From contig JAFGJS010000092.1 in the NCBI GenBank assembly GCA_016928995.1, forward strand, positions 1 to 34,447: a DNA stretch of 34,447 nt, given 5' to 3'. The notes under the pieces were generated by a model. That model made no database searches and was not told where the DNA came from. It saw only the letters and a list, made by a program, of their open reading frames with translations. Shown piece after piece: positions 9,301-18,400 of this stretch. Both the position numbers and the translations under genes were made by a program. The DNA comes from Candidatus Sumerlaeota bacterium. Lineage in GTDB: Bacteria; Sumerlaeota; Sumerlaeia; JAFGJS01. Position 1 is the first letter of the stretch. Each line of letters opens with the position of its first letter.

Positions 9301-9787
9301 CACATTCGATCCAAGCACGACAACGACATACACAGCGACGCTGGAAATTACGACAGATGATCCGGATGAGGCGCAGGTGGATGTTCCGCTGACCGGAGTG
9401 GGAACGGAAACCCCGGAGCCGGAAATTTCCGCCGCTCCCGGTTCGTTGGACTTCGGCGAGCTCGACATCTACGCCGGTCCCAGCGCCGCGATGAGCATCA
9501 CAATCGAAAACACCGGCAATGCGGCGCTGGAAATCAGCGCGCTTGAATTCGCGGTGAATCCGGGCGGAATCTTCCAGTTCGAAAGCTTTCCGGGCCTGCC
9601 CACGTTGGATCCAACGGAGACGTTGGAGTTTTACGTGCTGTGCGATCCTGAAGCGGAGGGCGAAGCGAGCGGGACGTTGCGGATTCAATCCAACGACAAC
9701 GATGAAGCCACGATCGACATTCCGCTGAGCGTGACCGGCACTCTGCCGCCTCCCAACCAGGCGATGCATTGGCTGCTGTATTATTAG
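6341..9787 (+). CDS. Secreted M6-family (immune inhibitor A-like) metalloprotease with choice-of-anchor-D repeats
   Basis: This is an extracellular zinc protease of 1148 aa. The ATG at 6341 follows GAGGGG and opens a signal peptide (about residues 1-26, ending near SVADPV); an in-frame TTG at 6284 would spoil it. After a propeptide-like region, the M6 catalytic domain shows the zinc motif HENGH at 315-319 followed by 'GFPDLYDYG', as in immune inhibitor A. A jelly-roll/MAM-like segment follows at about 625-795. Then come three repeats of about 105 residues, each beginning P-[ED]-I-S-[VA]-[AS]-P and containing 'xFGxxxI', characteristic of choice-of-anchor-D/ASH-like domains. The chain ends with a proline triplet and the terminal HWLLYY, similar to the end of the GH78 protein. 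A single-gene unit, probably controlled from the long gap upstream. Confidence 0.88.
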   Translation: MRFNYLKLRIIIYIALVISIRQSVADPVAGKIFKDIQQDGSVIPVRVWGDEFYRVVESLDGYTLVRDKAQKTTYYASPETKGTRLGSTGIPLRQGDAPLAELKALGVTPHLRLEPEIVEQIVANGRARLLSGDTDLMSGRVSARATSTGDVVGITLLIDFSDDTWTIAAAEFDSFLNSASYSNYGNNGSVWSYFNEVSNGHLNYTNYVGSSYYRAQNTKAYYISNDAALALVVEALEDLDDSGFNFADYDSDSDGNIDAVNVFYAGEPDSPWGQGLWPHMYSSTLAFFTASDGTKARAYQMTNIGTSPSIGTFCHENGHLICGFPDLYDYGYESYGVGSWCHMAFGTSSTNPCYYCAPLRIEAGWMDNLTELTTPQSDIPCATQSDVCYIYYNSLRPSTEYFVIENRKKSGRDAGLPGEGLAIWHVDLLGSNNYEQMTTLLHYRVSLEQADGDFDLENKNNYGDTGDLYYTGNVTEFSDATTPDANWWAGGTSDLWIHSVSASSDTMTFDFGESGSIYIAPITFEANGLEGGPFQPTSADYTLSNNSGETHDWSASVDVAWLELTAYAGTLNDGSATIVTASLNTTVNSLAVGTHTGTITFIDETTSDTTEADVTVNVYDIPSNTFLYFDLETDPGWSTAGDWAYGQPTGGGGAASGDNYGNPDPATGRFGLNVYGYNLSGNYANNLTPARILQTTALDCTDYENIHLNFWRWLNVEEGQYDQAEIYVSSNGVTWTLVWENPTYADVEDSDWTQVDYDISAIADGQATVYIRWTLTTDESYRFCGWNIDEIALTGINTNVPTPEISVAPLSLNFGDQRIDLGASAPSSFTITNIGDADLEFTSIEITGDSSSAFSFTATPSTASLSASESRTYYVTFDPDAEGAHSGTTVHIASNDPYSPTDAPSLSGNGLLPPDISVSPSEIDFGERNIDTGPSIQYPVTVYNTGGAPLEILSITIAGNTDSAFAFYHDPPDTSDIPAGGSRAYQITFDPSTTTTYTATLEITTDDPDEAQVDVPLTGVGTETPEPEISAAPGSLDFGELDIYAGPSAAMSITIENTGNAALEISALEFAVNPGGIFQFESFPGLPTLDPTETLEFYVLCDPEAEGEASGTLRIQSNDNDEATIDIPLSVTGTLPPPNQAMHWLLYY

Positions 9788-9825
9788 CGTCAGCGAATGA
9801 CATGCGCAAATTTCCATTTTAATGC

Positions 9826-9853
9826 TTGACACACGGCGCTCAGAGCTTAGGGT
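9826..9853 (+). promoter_or_regulatory. Sigma-70-type promoter for the lysine leader
   Basis: A perfect -35 TTGACA at 9826-9831 is followed after 16 bases by TAGGGT at 9848-9853, a weak -10. Transcription would begin near 9860 and run through the leader ORF at 9886 and the terminator at 9998 into homocitrate synthase. Confidence 0.45.
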
Positions 9854-9885
9854 GCCACCAATTCATTCGATAAAAAAAACGAAAA

Positions 9886-9969
9886 ATGCACTTTACGCCC
9901 AAACGCAAACCGAAGAAAGATAAGCGTGCTTCGACAGCAACAGCGAGGCGGCGGCGGGAGGCGCATTGA
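9886..9969 (+). CDS. Lys/Arg-rich 27-aa putative leader peptide of the lysine operon
   Basis: An ATG at 9886 opens a 27-codon frame ending in TGA at 9967-9969. Five lysine codons lie within eight positions (9901, 9907, 9913, 9916, 9922), followed by arginine codons including three CGG in a row (9949-9957). The frame lies between a promoter and a terminator directly upstream of homocitrate synthase, where a transcription-attenuation leader would be expected. Weak point: no clear Shine-Dalgarno sequence precedes the ATG (the upstream stretch is A-rich). If real, stalling at the Lys codons would signal lysine shortage. A chance ORF is the alternative. Confidence 0.4.
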   Translation: MHFTPKRKPKKDKRASTATARRRREAH

Positions 9970-9997
9970 GCGCCGGATCAACCGGGAATAAAGCAAA

Positions 9998-10027
9998 AGT
10001 CCGCTGCCTTGCGCAGCGGGCTTTTTT
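9998..10027 (+). terminator. Rho-independent terminator / candidate attenuator before homocitrate synthase
   Basis: A 10-bp stem (9998-10007 with 10013-10022, one T-G pair) with a 5-base loop runs into a T-tract ending at 10027. Its 5' arm (10000-10008) can instead pair over 9 positions (two G-U) with 9950-9958 inside the leader ORF, so terminator and antiterminator exclude each other. It could also simply end transcripts from the protease gene upstream. Confidence 0.8.
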
Positions 10028-10085
10028 AGCATCAAGCCCCGCCCGAAACCAGCGGAGCCATTGATCAATATCCATCGGAGAAATC

Positions 10086-11264
10086 ATGACCACTGAACGA
10101 GCTACATCGATTAAGGAATTCAAAATCGTAGACAGCACCCTGCGCGAGGGCGAACAGTTCGCCGGGGCGCGCTTCACAACCAAGGATAAAATCAAGATCG
10201 CCAAGGCTCTGGACGCATTTGGCGTGGAGTACATCGAGCTCAGCAGCCCGATGTCCTCGCCGATCAGTTTCCAGGACCATATCATTCTGGTCGATCTGGG
10301 GCTTAAGGCCACGCTCGTGCCGCACTTGCGTTGCGCCAGGGAGGACATCGACAAGGCGCTGGCGACCGGCGTGAAGAGCATCAACATGATGTTCGCCACC
10401 TCGCCGGTCCTGCAGCAATACAGCCACGGGAAAAACATGGACTATATCGTCCGGCAGGCCGCGGACATGACCAAGTACATCAAGGACAAAGGGCTGGAGG
10501 TTCGCTTCAGCGGCGAGGACGCCTTCCGCAGCAACCTGGAAGATCTCGACCGGGTGTTCGCCGCGGTGATCGAGGCCGGCGCCGACCGCATCGGCATTCC
10601 CGACACCGTCGGCCGCTCGACGCCGTTCGAGGTCTACGAAGTGTTCCGCCATTTCCGCGAGATTTTCCCCAATGTCGATATCGAGTTTCATTGCCATAAC
10701 GACACGGGCTGCGCCGTGGCCAACGCCTGGGCCGCGCTCGAAGCGGGCTGCACGCATATCGACGTGACGGTGCTGGGCATCGGCGAGCGCAACGGCATCA
10801 CGCCGCTGGGCGGCCTGATCGCCCGCATGTACGCCATTGATAAGGGCCTCGTAAAGAAGTATAAACTGAAAAAACTGCGCGAGCTGGACGAGCTGGTCGC
10901 GAAAATGGTAGGCTTCCCGATTCCCTTCAACAATTACATCACAAGCCCGACAGCCTTCCATCATCGCGCCGGCATTCATACAAACGCGTTGTTGAAAAGC
11001 GCATCAAGCTATGAAATTTTCGACCTGGATGATTTCGGCGTGACGCGCAAGATCGACGTCGCGCACCGCCTGATCGGCAAGAACGCGATCAAGGCCCGCG
11101 CGGCCCAGCTGAAATTGGATCTGGACGAAGCGGAATTGCACGAAATCACCTGGGAGATCAAGACTATGTCCGACCAGGAGCTGCTCACGGACGACTACGT
11201 GGACAACCTGTTGACCGAAGCGGCGCAAAAAAACGGACGGAATCCGAATTTGCCAGTGAAATAG
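10086..11264 (+). CDS. hcs: Homocitrate synthase (first step of alpha-aminoadipate lysine pathway)
   Basis: The enzyme condenses 2-oxoglutarate and acetyl-CoA to homocitrate. It belongs to the DRE-TIM metallolyase fold: 'DSTLREGEQF' at about 16-25 carries the metal-binding Asp and catalytic Arg, HCHND at 202-206 gives two metal-ligand histidines, and 'GIGERNGITPLGG' and 'FHHRAGIHTNALL' follow. The wording 'EGEQFAGARF' and 'GVEYIELSSP' fits the LYS20/Thermus homocitrate synthases better than isopropylmalate synthase or NifV. The length of 392 aa lacks the long regulatory LeuA domain of isopropylmalate synthase. The start has GGAG seven bases upstream. lysW follows after 55 bases and lysX after that, which supports the lysine assignment. 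Expression may be controlled by the attenuator at 9886-10027. Confidence 0.9.
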   Translation: MTTERATSIKEFKIVDSTLREGEQFAGARFTTKDKIKIAKALDAFGVEYIELSSPMSSPISFQDHIILVDLGLKATLVPHLRCAREDIDKALATGVKSINMMFATSPVLQQYSHGKNMDYIVRQAADMTKYIKDKGLEVRFSGEDAFRSNLEDLDRVFAAVIEAGADRIGIPDTVGRSTPFEVYEVFRHFREIFPNVDIEFHCHNDTGCAVANAWAALEAGCTHIDVTVLGIGERNGITPLGGLIARMYAIDKGLVKKYKLKKLRELDELVAKMVGFPIPFNNYITSPTAFHHRAGIHTNALLKSASSYEIFDLDDFGVTRKIDVAHRLIGKNAIKARAAQLKLDLDEAELHEITWEIKTMSDQELLTDDYVDNLLTEAAQKNGRNPNLPVK

Positions 11265-11319
11265 ACACCAGTGATATAAAATTAACACCGTATCACAATA
11301 CAGAAAGGAACCAAGGATC

Positions 11320-11484
11320 ATGGAATTCACCTGTCCCGTGTGCGAAGCGGAAATCGAATTGGAAGATGTGGAAGAAGGGGAAATCGTCCCCTGCCCGGAT
11401 TGCGGCGCCGAACTTGAAGTCGTCAGCCTCGATCCGCCGGAACTCACCGAAGCCCCGGAAGAGGAAGAAGACTGGGGCGAATGA
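11320..11484 (+). CDS. lysW: LysW, amino-group carrier protein for lysine biosynthesis
   Basis: This 54-aa acidic protein is the carrier on which alpha-aminoadipate is modified: LysX joins the substrate amino group to the gamma-carboxyl of the C-terminal glutamate. The sequence shows the zinc ribbon CPVC (5-8) and CPDC (25-28) and the hallmark C-terminal EDWGE. The ATG at 11320 follows an AAGGAA stretch. The gene sits between homocitrate synthase and lysX, as expected. Everything that defines the family is present, including length. A strong hairpin follows 13 bases after the stop. Confidence 0.95.
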   Translation: MEFTCPVCEAEIELEDVEEGEIVPCPDCGAELEVVSLDPPELTEAPEEEEDWGE

Positions 11485-11497
11485 GAAGAGTGGAATC

Positions 11498-11538
11498 AAC
11501 AGGCGCATGGTAAACTTGCCATGCGCCTGTTTCATTTG
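11498..11538 (+). terminator. Strong hairpin with T-rich tail after lysW
   Basis: AACAGGCGCATGG and CCATGCGCCTGTT form a perfect 13-bp stem (11498-11510 with 11519-11531) around an 8-base loop, followed by a broken T-rich run (TTCATTTG). It should end or reduce transcription after lysW, leaving the abundant carrier better expressed than lysX downstream. Confidence 0.7.
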
Positions 11539-11540
11539 TT

Positions 11541-11675
11541 TCTCGCGCAGATTCGCGGAGGCGCGGAGAGACAAAATGCTTGCGCTTGTCTTTTTGCAAT
11601 GGGACAACCCTTAGCAATCAGGGCGTGATTCAAAATAATAATTCGATCTCTGCGTCTCAGCGCCTCTGCGTGATC
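11541..11675. repeat. Intergenic element with imperfect terminal inverted repeats between lysW and lysX
   Basis: The left arm (11543-11571, containing GCGGAGGCGCGGAGAG) and the right arm (11646-11673, containing CTCTGCGTCTCAGCGCC) are imperfect reverse complements of about 28 bases flanking an AT-rich core of about 75 bases. The 'GCAGAGGCGC-GAGACGCAGAG' wording is like dispersed intergenic repeats that I recall from many environmental bacterial genomes. It may be a MITE-like insertion that split the lysWX unit. No transposase is present. Confidence 0.5.
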
Positions 11676-11700
11676 ATCAATATTTTCGAAAGGCTCACCC

Positions 11701-12545
<845 letters not shown>

Positions 12546-12549
<4 letters not shown>

Positions 12550-15005
12550 ATATCGCCAATCACTTCATACGTGATTGGATGCTCTTCTGCCTAATATTGC
12601 TCCCGAACCAGTTTTCGCATACGGAACCACTGAAACCGGATTCTCCCATGAAACCAGCAACTCCGCTCGATGGATCTTTCAAGATGGGAACCGCGATTGA
12701 TCCTGACGGCGGCTCAATCACAGTGAACAGCCGTTATCTCCTGAAAAACGGATCGCCGTGGTTTCCGGTCATGGGGGAATTCCACTATTCACGCTATCCT
12801 GAAAATGAATGGCGCGATGAGCTGCTGAAAATGAAAGCGGGCGGCATCGATATCGCGGCCACATACATCTTCTGGATCCATCACGAAGAGGAAGAAGGCG
12901 TCTATCGCTGGGACGGGCGGCGCGATTTAAGGCGATTCGTCGAACTCTGCCAGGAGACCGGCTTGCTGGCCGTTTTGCGAATCGGCCCCTGGTGTCATGG
13001 CGAAGTCCGCAATGGCGGGCTCCCCGACTGGCTGCTGGAGAAAGGTCTCCGGACGAGGAGCAACGACGACGTGTATCTAAACTACGTCGAACGATTCTTT
13101 CACGAAATCTCTCAACAAACCGAAGGGTTGTTCTGGAAAGATGGCGGTCCGGTCATCGGCGTGCAGATCGAAAACGAATTTCGCGGACCGGCTGAACATC
13201 TGATGCGGCTCAAGGAAATCGCCGTCAGGGCCGGTCTGGATGCGCCGCTTTACACGCGCACCGGATGGCCGGACTTGACCTCTCCGATCGCACCGGGAGA
13301 GTTCCTGCCGCTCTCCGGCGCCTATGCCGAAGGTTTCTGGGACCGATCCATCGAGTCCATGCCCGGCAAATTCTGGCGCACGTTCATCTTCGAGAAAGTC
13401 CGCTCCACCGGCGCCATTGGCACCGATCAACTCGGCGAGCAGGCGCCATCATCGTCGCCCGATTACGACTGGCATCCATACCTGACGTGCGAGATGGGCG
13501 GCGGCATGATGTCGAGCTACCACCGGCGAATCTTCTTCTACCCCATGGACGCCTTGAGCGCGATCCTGGTCAAGATCGGCTCCGGCAGCAATCTTCCGGG
13601 ATATTACATGTATCATGGCGGAACGAATCCCGACGGCAAACTCTCCACATTGCATGAATCGCAAGCGACGAAATATCACAACGACCTGCCCGTGATGAGC
13701 TACGATTTTCAAGCGCCGCTCGGTGAATTCGGCCAACTCCGGGATCATTATCATCTGTTGCGCCGCCTGCATCTGTTCCTGCATGACTTCGGCGCGGAAT
13801 TGGCCGGAATGTCAGCGGATTTCCCGGCGCAATCGCCCGAGGACAAAAACGATGCGGAGACGCCGCGCTGGGCCGTTCGCAGCAACGGGGAAAGCGGATA
13901 TGTCTTTGTCAATAATTACCAGCGCCTGCTGCCCATGCCGCCGAAACCGGACGTGTCTTTCGATCTCCCTCTAGAAAGCGGAACGTTGCACATGCCAGCA
14001 AAGCCGGTCACGGTTCCCGCCAACACATGCTTCTATTGGCCGTTCAACCTGGATCTTGACGGCGTCCGTCTCGTTTACGCCACCGCGCAACCCATCTGCC
14101 GTCTCCAAGACGCGGAGACAACGTACGCCTTCTTTTCAGCGATCCCGGAGATTCCTGTGGAATTTGCAATCGAGTCGAAGAATGTCAAATTCGAAACGGC
14201 TGGCGACGTTGAAACGACGACGGCTGGACAGACGATCATCCAAAACCTGACACCCGGACTTCAGCCAGCCGTCCAAATTGAAAAGCAAGATGGCAAAAAA
14301 ATATATATCATCCTGTTGGATGAAACTGCGTCATTGCATTGCTGGAAGGAAAAAATCGGCGGATGTGAGCATGTCATCCTCACATCAGCCGGGCTGATTA
14401 ATGATGGCGGCAAGCTGCGTTTAACCTCGGAAAATCCAGCGGAACTGAGTCTTTCCATGCTGCCGGCGCCGGATGCGTTGAGCTGCGGCGATCAAACGAT
14501 CAAGCCGGTTAGCGACGGTGTTTTTTCACATTACGATCTCCCCTGCCCCGCGGCCTTAAAGACAGCGATCCACTTTGAAAAAATCAAAGATGCGGAACCT
14601 CCGCGTGAAATCAGAAACGGCTCCGCAGGCGTCGCCGAAGCGCCGTCTGATGAAGAATATTATCAAGCCGCTGTTTGGTCGATCCAGTTCCCGGAAGACA
14701 TCAATCCCGGCGATGATCTGCTGTTGCGCGTCTGGCACACCGGAGATGTGGCGCGCTTTACCCTTGATGGCAAATTGCTCACCGACAATTTTTATAACGG
14801 CAAACCCTTCGATCTTGGGCTCAAACATTACGCCCCTGAAATCTATCATGGTTTGTTGCAGTTTGAAGCGCTTCCCATGCGCCAGGATGCGCCGATTCTG
14901 ATTCCCGCCGAAGCTCAACCTGATTTCGAAGAAAAGCAAAGCGCGCTCGAAATCCATCGCATGGAAATCATCAAACGCCACACCATTGAGTTGCGTGTTC
15001 ATTAA
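12546..15005 (+). CDS. Secreted glycoside hydrolase family 35 (beta-galactosidase-like)
   Basis: This 819-aa protein begins with an N-terminal hydrophobic signal segment (about residues 8-24). The catalytic TIM barrel follows: '[13 protein letters not shown]', '[19 protein letters not shown]' and 'GVQIENEF', where N210-E211 would be the acid/base. The probable nucleophile is E316 in 'LTCEMGGG', and '[12 protein letters not shown]' comes after it. These are GH35 hallmarks; the family mostly removes terminal beta-galactose from plant side chains. The C-terminal third contains beta-rich accessory domains. The ATG lies inside the end of lysX (4-base overlap), with AAGAGG upstream, so translation may be coupled although the functions are unrelated. 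It is followed by a 430-base gap. The precise substrate is inferred from the GH78 and esterase neighbours. Confidence 0.88.
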
Positions 15006-15434
15006 CGCATCGCAAATTCCGATCAAACAAACAGCACACAACCGAAATTAAATGTTGTCGTACAAGTGCGATCATTATATATTGATCTCACCTTAATAAA
15101 AAGACTGATATGAGATGCAAACTGCGCCAGACGTTTGATGCAAATAAACGTTTATCGCATTTTGATTGTTTGTATTCCATTATAACACCACGAAAAATAA
15201 CAGGCTGCATGAAAGTGATAATTACTGGTGATTGAAAATAACATTCGTCCAACAAGCTGAATGTTTTTTTATTAAAATCATTGGATCAACTCATGCACTA
15301 ATCAAGTCCATGTTTATAGCAAGCAAGACCAAGCGTAAGCAGTGGTGCGCAGGTCAAATCTGTAAACGTTTTACGTGGTGAAAAATCAAGATATGGCTTT
15401 CCATCAATCATCTCCGAGGGGAGGAAATTGTTTC
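15006..15434. other. AT-rich regulatory gap before the GH78 gene
   Basis: No gene is visible. The gap contains a perfect 12-bp palindrome ATAAACGTTTAT at 15144-15155 and a TGTAAACG dyad at 15361-15374. TATAAC at 15181-15186 could be a -10 element, but I found no convincing -35 at the right distance. The GH78 gene is therefore probably transcribed from its own regulated promoter rather than from the lysX unit. Confidence 0.5.
15361..15374. promoter_or_regulatory. LacI-family-type operator-like dyad upstream of the GH78 gene
   Basis: TGTAAACGTTTTAC has the same left half-site as the dyad at 6057 (TGTAAACG) and an imperfect right half. It lies 61 bases before the chosen ATG, a good place for a repressor. 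No regulator gene is in the window. Confidence 0.4.
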
Positions 15435-18400
15435 ATGCTGCGTAACATTCAATCTACTATTTGCATCGTAATACTGCTCTGTTCGGGGGCGCTGATGTGG
15501 GGAGCGCCCGAAATCACGCAGGTCAACATCATTAATGCGGACACTGACGCCGTCATCAGGACATTACAGGATGAAGACGTCGTCAACCTAGCCGTGACTG
15601 GCGAAAATCTGAACATGCAGGCGGTCGTCAATGGAGAAACCGCGAGTGTTTTATTCTCATTGGACGATGATCCATATTATCGAACCGAAAGTTTTGCGCC
15701 GTATGCCCTGGCCGGCGATGATGGCGCGGGAGATTTTTACGCCTGGACGCCGCCGCGCGGCCCGCATTACCTGACGGTGATCCCGTTTGACACGACCGGT
15801 GCAACCGGAACGAGCGGCGAGCCGGTCTCGTTCTATTTCAACGTGGTGGACGATGAACCGGACGCTCCGAGCGGCTTGCTCTGCGAACTCTTCGCCTATC
15901 CGGAACGCGTAGAGATCAACGACACCACGCCGGAGTTTTCATGGATTGTGAATTCCGATCTGGAAAATGATTACCAGACGGCGTGCCGCATCCTGGTCGC
16001 TTCGAGCGAAGCCCAGCTCGACAGCAACATTGGCGACATGTGGGACAGCGGCAAGACAGCCACCACGCAGTCGGTCAGCATGGAGTACGGCGGCTCTGCA
16101 CTCAGCGCCAGCACGACGTACTACTGGAAAGTGATGACGTGGGATAAAACCGATTCGGCCAGCGCATGGTCCTCAACCCAGGAGTTCAACACATCAGCCG
16201 GATTGGGAACTTATGATTACGGCGATAGCTATCCCTTGAATCTCTCGCGCGCCTATCTTGAACTCACCCACCGTTATCCTGTGCGCGTGGTGGAGATTGG
16301 AAGCGGGCATTATTTCATCGATTTCGGCAAGGACGCTGTCGGTTGGGCTCAATTGCGGCTCGACAGTTCAGTCAGCGAGACCATCACCTTCCATCTTGGC
16401 GAAGCGGCCGACGGCGACAGCGTCGATTCTTCCCCTGGCGGCACAATCCGGTATTCAGTCGACACGAAATCAATCAGCGCTGGATTGGCAACCTACGAAT
16501 TGCGGGCGACCGGCCCAAATCCAGATCTTTATGGCAACGCCGTTGACACTCCTGCCGAATACGGACGGATCACGCCGTTCCGTTATGTTGAAATCGAAAA
16601 CTGCTCGACAGAAGTCACCACAGCTTCCATATCACAGGTGATTCTATGCTATCCTTTTGATTTTCAGGCCGCATCCTTCGTCTCATCGGACGACATTCTC
16701 AACCAAGTCTGGGAACTTTGCCGTTACAGCATGTTCGCGACAAACTTCCTTGGCGTTTTCATCGACGGCGACCGCGAACGCACACCGTATGAAGCGGACG
16801 CCTATATCAATCAATTGACCTATTACGCCGCCGATCGCGAGTTCACCATCTCGCGTTACACCAATGAATACCTGTTTGATCATTCGACCTGGCCGTTTGA
16901 ATGGAAACAGCATACAATCATGCAAAGCCATGCGGATTACCTCTACACCGGCGACACAGATTCGATCGTGGAATACTATAGCGCGCTCGAATCGTCTAAA
17001 TTGCAAACATCTTATGCGCGCTCTTCGGATGGCTTGCTCGATACAAGCGGCACAACGGACGAAATCGTGGACTGGCCCAGCGGCGAGCGCGATGGATATG
17101 ACTTCAGGGCGATCAACACTGTGGTAAACGCCTTTTATTATAAGAACCTCTGCCAAATGGCGGAAATGGCGGACGCCATCGGCAACACGACGGAAGCGGA
17201 GGATTTCCGCACTTCGGCGACGGCGATCAAGACCGCCTTCAACAACGCCCTGCTTAACACCGGCTCAGGATATTACGTGGACGGCGAAGGCTCTTCGCAT
17301 TCTTCGCTGCACGCCAATATGTTCCCACTGGCCTTCGGACTCGTTCCGGATGCATACAAGGACTCTGTCATCGCGTTCATCGAATCGCGCGGCATGGCGT
17401 GCAGCGTGTACGGCGCGCAGTACCTGCTCGACTCGCTCTATCTGGCCGGCGAGGATGATTACGCCTTGAGCCTGATGAACTCGACGTCGATGCGCAGCTG
17501 GTACAACATGATCGCTTCCGGTTCGACAATCACGATGGAAGCCTGGGACATCGCATACAAAAGCAACCTGGACTGGAACCACGCCTGGGGCGCGGCGGCG
17601 GGCAACGCCATCTCGCGTCATCTGCTGGGCCTGCAACCAATATCAGCGGGATTTGAGCACGCCCGCATTTATCCGCAGCTCGGATCGCTGAGTTTCGCGG
17701 AAGGAACCATCCCCACGATTCGCGGATCGGTGGATATCAGCGTCCATCAGACGGATTACTCCTGGCGCCTGAACACAACGACCCCGGCCAACATGTACGC
17801 CGACATTGTGATGCCGAAACTGGGCGCCACGCCCGTGGTGGTGATGGACGGCGCGCTGACATCGGCCACGGAGGAAAACGACACGCTGATCATCGAAACG
17901 GTCGGCTCCGGCGATCATGAGTTCATCGTGCTGGAAAGCGTGCGCGGACTCGATCCGTGGATCGTCGCGTCCGTGGATCCGTTCACCACGCAATCCATCG
18001 GCGCCTTGACCACGGACACCGTGACAGTGACTTTATACAACGCCGGCATCTCTACGCTGACGCTGACGCAATTGACGCTGGACAAAGGAACATACACAAC
18101 CGACGGCCTGGCGCTGGATCTCACGGGCCTTACGCTGCCCGGCGAGAATGTTCCGCCCGGCGAATCGATTCAATTCACCGTGGACTGGCGTCCGGCGGCG
18201 TACCCCGGATCGCGCGACTTTCAGATTCTGGTGGACAGCAATGATCCAGATGACGATCCGATCGCGCTGAGCGGAGCTGTGCTGGCGCCGATGTCGGCAG
18301 AGCCTCGGGTTCCATATACGGTGGACTCCTACACGCTGCATTTGTACCACCTTGATGAGTCCAGCGGTACGACTTCGGCGGACGCCGTCACTCCGGGTCT

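Noticed and set aside
11271-11296. GTGATA...TATCAC inverted repeat between hcs and lysW
   Set aside because: Only 6-bp arms 14 bases apart in AT-rich DNA; easily expected by chance.
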